From assembly GCF_000759675.1 (NCBI RefSeq), contig NZ_BAWM01000139.1:112063-176062 (forward strand): 64,000 bases of DNA, in the 5' to 3' direction. Positions 25,197 to 33,103 of this stretch are shown piece by piece. The first letter of the stretch is position 1; each line of letters starts with the position of its first letter. Position numbers and translations under genes: made by a program. This DNA comes from Neobacillus niacini (GTDB taxonomy: Bacteria; Bacillota; Bacilli; Bacillales; Cytobacillaceae). The notes beneath the pieces are model-generated. The model worked only from the letters and a program-made list of their open reading frames with translations, searched no databases and was not told where the DNA came from.

Positions 25197-25415
25197 ATTA
25201 AAAAAATTTCTTTGGTAATTATTCTTTTTCTTTGTCTTTTTGGAGGAGTAGGAGCTGTATTAGCAAGTTCCTTTGCGACAGAGCAAAACACAAAGCAACA
25301 AGAAGAAGACGCATGTGCTTTAGGAATGGATAATCAACAGATCATTACAGATGAACATACCGCAGCTGAAACAGTCGGTTGTATGGATGATATGAAAACA
25401 AATGTGATTGATTAG
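25197..25415 (+). CDS. Possible small exported protein, start codon uncertain
   Basis: Right after the spoVR stop, in the same frame, a signal-peptide-like sequence reads (I)KKISLVIILFLCLFGGVG, then AVLASSFATEQ and a Gln/Glu-rich tail with two Cys. The natural start position, before KKIS, holds ATT at 25197 rather than ATG; a TTG at 25212 is the nearest ordinary start. No ribosome binding site is visible. It looks like an exported small protein whose promoter and start were replaced when the spoVR 3' end was joined to it. It may not be expressed. Confidence 0.35.
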   Translation: MKKISLVIILFLCLFGGVGAVLASSFATEQNTKQQEEDACALGMDNQQIITDEHTAAETVGCMDDMKTNVID

Positions 25416-25576
25416 ATATTACAATTGGAACATGAAGCGAAACTATCCCTTTTGTGCAGGCAGATAGGCTATACTGTCTTACAAGGGGATTTTTCTATGC
25501 CCGAATTTTCAATTCCAGTCTATTTGGGTTATTTTTAAAGTATATTTAATATTATAAATGTCATAGGGGGTTGGAA

Positions 25577-26299
25577 ATGTTAGAGATTCTACTTGCAGGA
25601 ATTGCCCCTGGATTAGCTTTATTATGTTACTTTTATTTAAAAGATAAGTATGAACCAGAACCTGTATTAATGGTACTTTTTACGTTTATTTCTGGTGCGT
25701 TGCTTATATTTCCGATAGCATTTATTGAATATGTACTTAAAGCAGAAAATGTTGTTAAATATGATTCAATTTATGCAATTTTTTCATCGGGTTTGGTAGA
25801 AGAATTTTTTAAATGGTCCATTTTATTCATCTTTGCATACAGGAATGTGGAATTTGATGAGCCTTTTGATGGCATTGTCTATGGAACCTCTGTATCTTTG
25901 GGATTTGCAACTGCCGAAAATATTATGTATTTAATGAATAATGGGATGGAATACGCTCTTACACGAGCATTACTGCCTGTTTCAAGCCATGCCTTGTTTG
26001 GAGTTATTATGGGGTACTATATTAGCAAAGCCAAGTTTACAAAAGATTCGAAATTGCCCTGGTTCCTTTGTTCTATGATACTTCCAGCTTTATTACATGG
26101 GATATTTAATTATTTATTGTTAAACCAAGGATCTTGGCTGTCGTTACCTCCTTATATGGTGTTCTTATGGTGGTTAGGTATGAGAAAAGTACAATTGGCG
26201 GAAATTTCAAGTTATAATCATTTCCAAAAGAACTACTTTATTCAACATGGAACGGAATTAAAATCTGGAATGAGATTATACTTTCCTTTAAGTAGATAG
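25577..26299 (+). CDS. prsW: PrsW-family intramembrane metalloprotease
   Basis: A 240-residue membrane protein with about seven to eight helices and the PrsW motifs: LVEEFFKWSILF (EExxK), SSHALFGVIMGYY (His) and LLHGIFNYLLL (His). B. subtilis PrsW makes the site-1 cut of the anti-sigma factor RsiW. The start is ATG 25577, six bases after AGGGGG; a TTG at 25571 abuts that site. No sigma/anti-sigma pair is nearby, so the target is unknown and it may be an additional paralogue rather than the true PrsW. Two tandem terminators follow it. Confidence 0.8.
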   Translation: MLEILLAGIAPGLALLCYFYLKDKYEPEPVLMVLFTFISGALLIFPIAFIEYVLKAENVVKYDSIYAIFSSGLVEEFFKWSILFIFAYRNVEFDEPFDGIVYGTSVSLGFATAENIMYLMNNGMEYALTRALLPVSSHALFGVIMGYYISKAKFTKDSKLPWFLCSMILPALLHGIFNYLLLNQGSWLSLPPYMVFLWWLGMRKVQLAEISSYNHFQKNYFIQHGTELKSGMRLYFPLSR

Positions 26300-26387
26300 T
26301 TATTATTTTTACGGTTTTAGCATTTTCTATTTTAAGATTTCATTATATTTTAAGAAATTATTCATAGAACGGTAATAATTAGGGCGT

Positions 26388-26427
26388 AAAATAAAGTTTG
26401 TAGCTAGGACACTACAAACTTTATTTT
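26388..26427 (+). terminator. Long perfect hairpin after prsW
   Basis: AAAATAAAGTTTGTAG (26388-26403) pairs fully with 26412-26427 around an eight-base loop, a 16-bp stem ending in TTATTTT. Confidence 0.75.
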
Positions 26428-26443
26428 AATGACCCCCTTTATT

Positions 26444-26474
26444 AAAAGATTCGACACCTAGTCGAATCTTTTTT
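26444..26474 (+). terminator. Second tandem terminator after prsW
   Basis: AAAAGATTCGAC, loop ACCTA, GTCGAATCTTTTTT. Confidence 0.88.
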
Positions 26475-26596
26475 GTATGAGCTGGCTATTGCGTTGATTA
26501 GATGGACATTTCTAATCAATGTGGTACAATTTTGCTTAATGTAGTGTTTTATGAGAAGGGGGATATAAAGTTGCAGTATACTATTGGGATCAGTTT

Positions 26597-26728
26597 ATGG
26601 CTTTTGTACCAACTATCCTAGCATATCTAGTATTATCTTTATTATCCTTAGGGGTTATGTATTTCTTTAAGAAAAAGTCTGACCAAGACCTTAAGAAACT
26701 TGAAGAAAGACAACTGCCTAAAGAATAA
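26597..26728 (+). CDS. Small membrane protein, 43 aa, probably frameshifted at its 5' end
   Basis: The ORF from ATG 26597 encodes a single hydrophobic helix (VPTILAYLVLSLLSLGVMYFF) then a charged tail (KKKSDQDLKKLEE). A good ribosome binding site (AAGGGGGAT) lies 30 bases too far upstream, directly before a TTG that reads M-Q-Y in another frame. Removing one TA from the TATA at 26577-26580 would join them as MQYYWDQFMAFV. So the original gene seems to start with that TTG and to carry a two-base insertion. Function unknown. Confidence 0.45.
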   Translation: MAFVPTILAYLVLSLLSLGVMYFFKKKSDQDLKKLEERQLPKE

Positions 26729-26770
26729 GATTAAAAAAGGAATCCCCCGTTTCAGAAGGGAAAGGGGAAA

Positions 26771-26950
26771 ATGATGAAAAGGTTAACTTTGACAATTTTA
26801 GCAATGCTCATTGTAATGGTTTCGGCGATGTGGATGCTTGAGAAAAACTTTATGGAAATCGATTTTCAAACGAGAATCATTATTTCTGCTGGTGCTAGTG
26901 CCTTATCAGGATTAATATCATATTTTTTATTTAGGGAAGATAAAAAATAA
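26771..26950 (+). CDS. Small two-helix membrane protein, 59 aa
   Basis: Begins MMKRLTLTILAMLIVMVSAM, with one helix at residues 5-22 and a second at about 35-53 (IIISAGASALSGLISYFLF), ending in a charged tail. A purine-rich AAAGGGGAAA lies just ahead of the ATG. It may form a pair with the small membrane ORF 40 bases upstream. Not recognised; role unknown. Confidence 0.55.
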   Translation: MMKRLTLTILAMLIVMVSAMWMLEKNFMEIDFQTRIIISAGASALSGLISYFLFREDKK

Positions 26951-27135
26951 TTCTGCATGTCCATATGGATATGTATATAATCTTATCAAGATTAAGCCGT
27001 TGCTCACATGAGAGCCACGGTCATTTTTATTTATATCGGTTCCCGTAAATTGCCAACAAAAAAGGAGGCACCTCAATACACTTCCCTTTAAAATTTGAGG
27101 ATGAGCTCTTTTTTTGTTCCCTCACTAACATTAAT

Positions 27136-27800
27136 TTAATTTGGTTCTACATGAACCACAACATCATAGACACTATGCTCTTTAATTAATTTATCCTCAA
27201 CCATAGAGGCAATATCATGAGCATCTTTCACATCTAATTTCGAATTGACAAGGATTACAATATCAACAACCACGTTGTTACCGTAATTTCTAGCTCTAAT
27301 ATCTTTTACGCCTTTAACTCCATAACAATTAATGATGGTTGTTTTCTAAGAATCTAATTCCTTCAGGTCAAATCCATCAGTGAGATGGTGAGACGCATCA
27401 CGGAAAATGTCCCATGCGGTCTTACAAATAATAAGACCAACGTTTATAGCTGTAATAGGGTCTAACCAGGGAAGACCAAATTGAGCACCGATAATTCCAA
27501 TGAAAGTACCTACACTGACCCAAGCGTCAGATAGGTTATCCTTTGCAGCCGCCATGACAGATTGGCTGTTAATTTCACTTGCAAGTTTTTTATTGTAACG
27601 ATAAACAAAATACATAACTAATGCACAAAAGAGTCCTGTCCAAGCAGCCATTAAATCTGGAGACTCTTCTACTCTATTGAAAATACTTGAAAATGATTGG
27701 AATGTAACCTGAATACCAACACCCATCATAATAAGTCCTTAATGAAGAAAACCCGCCATTACTGCTGCGAGTTTTACCTTTTTATATACCAATAGCAATG
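27136..27800 (-). pseudogene. Broken cation diffusion facilitator (CDF) transporter
   Basis: On the minus strand the middle part reads as a clear CDF efflux protein: LSDAWVSVGTFIGIIGAQFG, then LDPITAINVGLIICKTAWDI and SHHLTDGFD. An in-frame TAG at 27346-27348 interrupts it. After this the same frame continues with the cytoplasmic domain (GVKGVKDIRARNYGNN, VDIVILVN, VYDVVVHVEPN) to a TAA at 27136. Upstream of MMGVGIQV there is another in-frame TAA, and the N-terminal helices are missing. CDF proteins export Zn, Mn or similar ions; this copy is dead. Confidence 0.8.
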
Positions 27801-27820
27801 CAAAACGGCTTTAATACTGC

Positions 27821-28019
27821 TTACTTTGGGTTATAAAGGTGCTCATTAATATCTTTTATTGGTATATCGTTATTATCAATGTACTCAATAATTTTTAGGG
27901 TATTCTCTATTGCAAAATCTTTTTCCAGCTGGATGATCAGCAATTAAAGAGCCTACTAGGTCAAGTAATTGTGTTCTGATTCTTGAAATTATCAACTTTG
28001 CTTCTAACAAATCAATCAC
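27821..28019 (-). pseudogene. Frameshifted small hypothetical gene
   Basis: A GTG at 28019 follows TGGAGG on the minus strand and reads MIDLLEAKLIISRIRTQ, then GSLIADHPAGK. There an extra A in GGAAAAAGAT shifts the frame. Correcting it continues DFAIENTLKIIEYIDNN and IKDINEHLYNPK to a TAA at 27821, about 66 residues in all. I do not recognise the family. Good RBS and coherent helical sequence on both sides of the shift argue for a recently inactivated gene, or a sequencing error. Confidence 0.55.
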
Positions 28020-28200
28020 GTAAAACCTCCAATTACATTTTTTGAGAACTATTATCTCTACTGTTGACTCTTTACACAATATACATTGAAGGGAAATCAT
28101 GCAGAAATTGAGCCGCAATTTTTTATTAATGGATTTTTAATAGAGGATGATTGCACCGATAACAATATATATTGATTTAGACGTTGCCTTAACCTATGCT

Positions 28201-28341
28201 TTATTGCACTTTTTCAATAACGGAAATTCCCTTCTTTAAAGCCTCCGTTCTCCTTAATGTAAAATTGTACTGCACAAACAAATCATCGCTAATTGGTTTA
28301 TGAATTTTGACTTTGTGTTTTAGTAATTCGTCATTTGCCAT
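28201..28341 (-). CDS. Possible small protein or C-terminal remnant, 46 aa
   Basis: Minus-strand ORF starting MANDELLKHKVKIHKPISDD and ending RRTEALKKGISVIEKVQ. Composition looks protein-like, but there is no ribosome binding site before the ATG. It is either an unexpressed remnant or part of a lost gene. Not recognised. Confidence 0.35.
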   Translation of the reverse strand: MANDELLKHKVKIHKPISDDLFVQYNFTLRRTEALKKGISVIEKVQ

Positions 28342-28421
28342 TTTTAGGGCGTATTATGGTCTAGAAAGATTTGTTCGTTGTTTTCCTTTTTAGGTAAAAA
28401 GAAAAAATGAGGGAAGGATAA

Positions 28422-28652
28422 TTGCTAGGAGGAAGTAAATTCATTACGATTGTAACAAAGAAGAACCGTAACCATATATCAAGGGAAGAACAAAATCAAC
28501 CCAATCCATTTAACTCTGGGGTTCCTGAGATATTTTTTCGAAGAAAAACAAATACGGATAATTTGAAAGTGCTAAGAAAAGCCATACTGATTTGCAGACA
28601 AATTAGAGCCATGAAGACAGATTTGTTAAGATGGAATCAGGAAATTGTTTAG
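28422..28652 (+). CDS. Hypothetical basic protein, about 76 aa
   Basis: An ORF with a TTG start at 28422 (GGAAGG upstream); a stronger TAGGAGG at 28424-28430 lies inside it and would suit a start near 28437, where the codon is ATT. The sequence is basic and Asn-rich (KKNRNHISREEQNQPNPFN), then RKAILICRQIRAMKTDLLRW. No family recognised. The start problem and its place among decayed genes lower confidence. Confidence 0.35.
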   Translation: MLGGSKFITIVTKKNRNHISREEQNQPNPFNSGVPEIFFRRKTNTDNLKVLRKAILICRQIRAMKTDLLRWNQEIV

Positions 28653-28693
28653 TTAATTGAGTTTAAATAATACATTATGAAAGGAAAATTTGA

Positions 28694-28843
28694 ATGAGTG
28701 ATAAATCATGGAGAGTTGATACATACCAAGAAGGAAAGTACAAAATAAGTGTTAGGAAAAATTTGGAAAATGACCGTGTGGATGAAGGAGATATCCCTGA
28801 AAAGGGACTTAAGGAACAAACAAACCTTAAAAATAATTCATAA
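28694..28843 (+). CDS. Small hypothetical protein, 49 aa
   Basis: ATG at 28694 after AAAGGAAAAT; reads MSDKSWRVDTYQEGKYKISV, then a strongly charged tail. A 15-bp terminator stem follows closely, which supports a real transcript end. No membrane segment, no known motif. It may pair with the ORF ending 42 bases upstream. Confidence 0.5.
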   Translation: MSDKSWRVDTYQEGKYKISVRKNLENDRVDEGDIPEKGLKEQTNLKNNS

Positions 28844-28862
28844 GGAAAGTTTACATCAATAA

Positions 28863-28908
28863 ATTAAAGCAAGGATACCTCGAATTGAGATATCCTTGCT
28901 TTAATTGA
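28863..28908 (+). terminator. Rho-independent terminator
   Basis: ATTAAAGCAAGGATA (28863-28877) pairs fully with TATCCTTGCTTTAAT (28891-28905). Confidence 0.75.
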
Positions 28909-29069
28909 ACATTATGGTACTTTTTACTTAACTCGGAAATCATTTTTTTTTTATATCAATTAAACAAATTCCACTAGTGAACCACCAACTGCCCCAGTCA
29001 CCACAATTGGGATATTAATTGCAGGTTTCTATCATCCAATTTGGACCAGTTCAATCTTAGCTCCGATTG

Positions 29070-29438
29070 GACATATCGTTTTTACGCAATTATTTAAACA
29101 AAGACCTTGTAATGAGAGAAGACATGTATCTTTTTCAAAAACAGGGAAGAGATTATAAAATAGTTGATAAACAATGGGAACATGTCCGTGATCAGTTGGT
29201 TAATATGCGCGTAAATGGAGGTTTCCCATACATTACTGTCAATGACGGTGACTATTTGAAGAACGGTGAATTATATCTGAAGCATTGGTATAAGGATGTA
29301 GAGCTTGATGTGAAATATCTTGAAAAGGTTTTGCCTTATATTCAACAATTATGGGGAAGACCGGTTCACATTGAAACCATGATTGAAGATCGTAGAATGT
29401 TGTTTTCCTATGATGGAAAAGGCGTTCATAGAAAGTAT
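29070..29438 (+). repeat. Direct repeat, copy 2 (duplicated 3' end of spoVR)
   Basis: 366 of 369 bases match 24819-25187. Left junction is at GACATATCG; right end stops just before the last codon. Confidence 0.95.
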
Positions 29439-29444
29439 ATGTAA
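29070..29444 (+). pseudogene. Detached spoVR 3' fragment
   Basis: An open frame encoding the last 123 or so residues of SpoVR (DISFLRNYLNKDLVMRE to RKYM), with one Glu-to-Lys change relative to the intact gene and KYM instead of KYL at the end. There is no promoter or ribosome binding site of its own visible. A strong terminator follows, as expected for a native spoVR end. It bounds the right side of the decayed region and is best explained as a product of recombination at the spoVR 3' end. Confidence 0.85.
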
Positions 29445-29451
29445 ATCATTT

Positions 29452-29480
29452 AGGCAGCTATTGAATGCAATAGCTGCCTT
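29452..29480. terminator. Rho-independent terminator
   Basis: AGGCAGCTATT, loop GAATGC, AATAGCTGCCT, then TCT; between the spoVR fragment and the convergent glycoside hydrolase-like gene. Confidence 0.75.
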
Positions 29481-29489
29481 CTAACGTAC

Positions 29490-30566
29490 TTAATAAGGTG
29501 TATAATCAACGTTTGGAGTATAGTTATTAGTTGCATTCCATAATAGAAATTCATTGATTCCCTGTGAATGTAAAGCGCGGATTTGGTCTTCGACTTCTGT
29601 CTTTCCATATTCCTTATAGTTACCCTTTCCAAGCCAAGACGCAGTAAAATCTTGAAGCCAAGGCCGCGATGTTGGGGGATTTGTTAGCTTACTTAAACGT
29701 TCCTTTTCAACCTTTGCATAGCCCTCAACAAGGCGATAGGGATATAAATCCGGTTTTTGAATGCCGAATATTGCAGTCCAATGGCTAGGATAAATCATAG
29801 CAGAAATAACATCTACGTTTTCAGCAATATGTGTAAAATTCTGTCCAATTCCACTAGCTTCAGGGATGACAGTAGCGTTCCCGAAGATATCAACAGAAAC
29901 CTTAACATTGTATGGAGTTAGTTTTTCTTTAGCATATTTTACAAACTCGCTTACAGCAGTAGCTCGATTTGCATGAAACGTTGATTTATCGTAGATAAGC
30001 TGTTCCTCTACTTTTTCAAACTTTTCAGGGAATCTTACATAATCAAATTGAATTTCTTTAAATCCTAACTTAACTGCTTCTTGTGCCATACCAATATTAT
30101 AATCCCATACCTCTTTAAGAAAAGGGTTGGTAAAGGAATCTCCTCGTGGATTTTTCCATAATTTGTTAGCTGTCATAAAGGATAGGCTTGGGCTTCTAGC
30201 AGCTAATGCATTGTCTTTAAAGACGACAATTCTTGCGATAGGGTAAATGTTATTTACCTTTAATGTTTTCATTAGAGAAGAAGGATTATTAATGTATGGA
30301 CGGCTCACAGAGTAATATGGTGATATTTTTGAAGGAATGAAGGTTAGGTAGCCGTGATCATCTTTAATATCAATGACCATTGCATTTAAATCAGTATTGT
30401 TTACAAGTGAAAGTAATTGATCAAAATGAGGTTTTTTCGTATTTGGGGCATTAACATAAATACCTCTAATCGGTTCCTGAATATGAGTTAAAGCAAAAAC
30501 CGGGTTACTGCAGGTAATACTGCTAGATAGAAGAAATACAAAAATGAGTAGTAGGTATTTTCGCAT
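29490..30566 (-). CDS. Secreted putative glycoside hydrolase (DUF4015)
   Basis: A 358-residue protein with a signal peptide (residues about 1-25, MRKYLLLIFVFLLSSSITC). It then shows the DUF4015 TIM-barrel pattern: IRGIYVNAPN, NAMVIDIKDDHGYLTF, IARIVVFKD, KEIQFDYVRFPE and VSVDIFGNATV; the Asp/Tyr/Arg cluster in FDYVRFP fits a glycosidase-like active site. The substrate is unknown, perhaps cell-wall or exopolysaccharide. Cys25 in SSSITCSNP could be a lipobox cysteine, though the preceding residues are not ideal. RBS AAAGGAGAG precedes the ATG. Confidence 0.85.
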   Translation of the reverse strand: MRKYLLLIFVFLLSSSITCSNPVFALTHIQEPIRGIYVNAPNTKKPHFDQLLSLVNNTDLNAMVIDIKDDHGYLTFIPSKISPYYSVSRPYINNPSSLMKTLKVNNIYPIARIVVFKDNALAARSPSLSFMTANKLWKNPRGDSFTNPFLKEVWDYNIGMAQEAVKLGFKEIQFDYVRFPEKFEKVEEQLIYDKSTFHANRATAVSEFVKYAKEKLTPYNVKVSVDIFGNATVIPEASGIGQNFTHIAENVDVISAMIYPSHWTAIFGIQKPDLYPYRLVEGYAKVEKERLSKLTNPPTSRPWLQDFTASWLGKGNYKEYGKTEVEDQIRALHSQGINEFLLWNATNNYTPNVDYTPY

Positions 30567-31186
30567 AAACTCTCTCCTTTGTTATTTATTCCTATTAGGT
30601 TGTGCAATTGTAGTATTTTTATAAAATGCTCTTTTCGTAAATTCAAAAGCAACAATCATTGCGAAAACAGACTATAGATTTTCTCATCTTATCTTATTTA
30701 ATTTACATTACTTGCTTTATAGCACTTTGAGGAATAGTAGATTGGGGCGACAGATTCGAATCAATAATATTATCGTGTGGGTATTTTTACCTACTTTTTT
30801 CTTTTCCCTCCCTTCCTATTTTTTTTGCTCTTTATTTAGGACCCTATATGACTACTTTAGGAGGGAAATTATAGAAGTCTTTGGATATACTAACTAAAAA
30901 AAATTCTGAACACTTAGTCATTTCGTACAAATATTTGTGAAAAAATTATGAATAAACGAGTTTATGGTATGTATGGCAGTTTCTCCATTAATAATTAATT
31001 TTTAGATATTTCAAACTATAATTACACAATTTATTCACAGACTATAGTGCGGAATATCTAGGCGAAAAAATATTTTTTTTGATTCAAAAATATCATGTAA
31101 ATATTGGAAAATATACCTAGAATGAATTTCTGTAAGGGTTGTCAATTACTTTTTTGCTTAATTTATTTCATGAGGAGGAATTTTAG
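30567..31186. other. AT-rich intergenic region between divergent genes
   Basis: 620 bases with the promoter area of the minus-strand hydrolase on the left and of the Tat amidohydrolase on the right. A frame at 30712-30897 has no ribosome binding site and low-complexity aromatic sequence, so I do not call it. A GTAAATATT word at 31097 resembles the response-regulator-type repeats further right. Confidence 0.5.
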
Positions 31187-32587
31187 TTGGTTAAGGGATA
31201 TGAAGGATTTTCACGCAGAAAGTTTCTTAGTAATGCAGGAAAAATCGGAGGCGCCTCAGCTGTTCTTGGCGTCACAGGCACGATGGGTTTATTTTTACCA
31301 GAAGAGACCATCGCGAATGCCGAGGCTGGAGTAAATACAAAAAAACCGGGGAAAAATAGCCACTATATGCTTCTGAATGTACGTTTAGAAAGCGGTTATA
31401 AATATGAAAATGGTCTAGTTGTTTCGACAGAAACGGTTTTACGAAACCTCCAAATTACCAATGGTAAGATTACCAGAATACTAGATACTAAAGCTACATA
31501 CAATAAAAATTTAGATTGTTATGACGCCAAAGGTATGCTATTACTTCCTTCCTTTAGAGATATGCATATACATTTGGATAAAACCTATTATGGCGGTCCT
31601 TGGAGGGCTGCCCATATGAGAAAAAATGGGATTTTTGATATGATTGCCTTAGAGGAGAAACTGCTGCCGGAGCTGCTGCCAACCGCTCAGGAACGTGCAG
31701 AGAAATTAATTGAGCTGATACTAAGTTACGGTTCAACGTACGCTCGAAGCCATTGTAACATCGATCAGGTCGTGGGGTTAAAAAATCTTGAGAACCTGAA
31801 AAAAGCATTAGCGAATTACTCTGATAAAATTTCACATGAAATCGTCGCCTTTCCTCAACATGGTTTGCTTCGTTCAAATGTAGAAGGACTGATTCGCGAA
31901 GCGATGCAGCTTGGAGTTACCCATGTTGGCGGGCTAGATCCAACCTTAGTTGATGGGAATATGGAAAAATCGTTGAATACGATGGTCCAAATTGCGTTCG
32001 ACTATAAAGCAGGTATCGATATTCACCTCCATGAAGGCGGAGAAACTGGAATCAAAGCAATTAAACTTTTGGCAGATTTAACCGAACAAGCTGGACTGCA
32101 GGGCAAAGTGACGGTCAGCCATGCGTTCTCCCTTGCATCGTTATCGGCTGGAGCTGATGAGGAAATGGCAAACCGCCTCGCCTCTCTAGGAATATCGATT
32201 GCATCATCTGTTCCAATTGGAAAGGGTGTTATGCCGATTCCGCTTCTTCAGCAGAAAGGGGTAAAGGTCCTATTGGGTAATGACAGCATTACAGATCATT
32301 GGGATCCATTCGGAATTGGAGATACATTGCAGAAAGCTCATCTTGCCGCACAGCTTTATGGCTGGAAACATGAATACACTCTGTCCCGTGCCCTTTCCCT
32401 AGCTACTGGAGGCATTACACCTTTAGACGAGTCCGGTAAGCAAATATGGCCGAAGGTAGGAGACGCAGCAGATGTAGTCCTCGTTCCAGCAAGCTGTTCT
32501 GCCGAAACAGTTGCCCGTCTGCCAAAGCGGGCCGCCGTTCTGCATAAAGGCGTTCTAGCATCAGGCTCCCTTGAAGCTGTTAATTAA
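31187..32587 (+). CDS. Tat-exported cytosine-deaminase-like amidohydrolase (paralogue A)
   Basis: A 466-residue metal-dependent hydrolase. Residues 1-45 form a twin-arginine signal (FSRRKFLSN, then a glycine/alanine hydrophobic stretch ending ANAEAG), so the folded enzyme is probably exported. The catalytic domain follows the cytosine deaminase plan: DMHIHLDKTYYG (HxH), FPQHGLL (substrate Gln), DIHLHEGGETG (His plus catalytic Glu), SHAFSL (His) and GNDSITDHW (Asp). Start is TTG at 31187 after GAGGAGGAA. It stands alone, with no close partner. It is closest in motifs to paralogue C at 56507. The substrate is unknown; a cyclic amidine, urea or imide is expected from the fold. Confidence 0.85.
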   Translation: MVKGYEGFSRRKFLSNAGKIGGASAVLGVTGTMGLFLPEETIANAEAGVNTKKPGKNSHYMLLNVRLESGYKYENGLVVSTETVLRNLQITNGKITRILDTKATYNKNLDCYDAKGMLLLPSFRDMHIHLDKTYYGGPWRAAHMRKNGIFDMIALEEKLLPELLPTAQERAEKLIELILSYGSTYARSHCNIDQVVGLKNLENLKKALANYSDKISHEIVAFPQHGLLRSNVEGLIREAMQLGVTHVGGLDPTLVDGNMEKSLNTMVQIAFDYKAGIDIHLHEGGETGIKAIKLLADLTEQAGLQGKVTVSHAFSLASLSAGADEEMANRLASLGISIASSVPIGKGVMPIPLLQQKGVKVLLGNDSITDHWDPFGIGDTLQKAHLAAQLYGWKHEYTLSRALSLATGGITPLDESGKQIWPKVGDAADVVLVPASCSAETVARLPKRAAVLHKGVLASGSLEAVN

Positions 32588-32664
32588 ACCAAATTCGTGG
32601 TATGGTCGTAAAATCATGTATAATTTCAACCTATAAGCAAAAGTAACCAAATAATTTCAGAGGA

Positions 32665-32698
32665 GATGTAGGAGAATTCTTACATCTTTTTTTTTATG
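32665..32698 (+). terminator. Rho-independent terminator
   Basis: GATGTA at 32665-32670 pairs with TACATC at 32681-32686, with AGAATTCT self-complementary in the middle, followed by a long T-run. Confidence 0.75.
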
Positions 32699-32782
32699 GA
32701 AGTGAAGCATGAAATCTGAAGCAACCTTTAGACATAATTTAAACACAATCAATTGTACAATTTGCACAATTGAATGCAAGGC

Positions 32783-32806
32783 TTTTTGGATTCGTTAAAC
32801 GATGAC
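32783..32806 (+). promoter_or_regulatory. Shared upstream element 1 (TTTTTGG-N12-ATGAC)
   Basis: TTTTTGG (32783-32789), 12 bases, ATGAC (32802-32806), about 300 bases before allH. The same two words with identical spacing occur at 38110 and 60803. Candidate operator for the PucR-type regulator of the island. Confidence 0.5.
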
Positions 32807-33103
32807 GGTGCTATATATAATAACTAAAATAATCATGTAAGCATTATAGTTAAATAAAAATTGTACAGCGCTTCCATAGACTAAGGTGAGTTTTGTATTT
32901 GAACTAAATTCATTTCCTTAATTTTTAACCATCCAATCATAACCGTAAACGTTGTATTGGAATCGTAGGACAGAACACACTAATTTACGTCCCAGCCTGT
33001 ACAAATTTTATATTAATCCTTACAAACTTTCTTTTTAAAAGGAGGTTCGATCTGCTCAAAAGTTTATTTGACTGCATGATTCTAGATTTATGGGGTGTTA
33101 TTC

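Larger units (their letters stand above)
32588..33103. other. Intergenic region with terminator and regulatory motif
   Basis: 515 bases between the Tat amidohydrolase and the allHFG operon. It holds a hairpin terminator, the first TTTTTGG-N12-ATGAC element, and an orphan AAAGGAGG at 33040-33047 followed by a short frame without a normal start. Nothing else is supported. Confidence 0.5.

Noticed and set aside
26975..27120. Possible riboswitch-like or metal-responsive leader near GCCGTTGCTCACATGAGAGCC
   Set aside because: It is on the plus strand with no gene downstream in that direction; the CDF remnant nearby runs the other way and ends here.
28905..29069. Minus-strand protein-like stretch KPAINIPIVVTGAVGGSLVEFV before the spoVR fragment
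   Set aside because: Only about 22 residues, with stops upstream; too short to assign, at most a remnant.
30712..30897. 61-residue frame upstream of the Tat amidohydrolase
   Set aside because: No ribosome binding site, low-complexity Phe/Leu/Ser content from T-rich DNA, no recognisable family.
33040..33103. Leader peptide after AAAGGAGG ahead of allH, possibly attenuation
   Set aside because: The frame would need a CTG start and shows no regulatory codon run or paired terminator.
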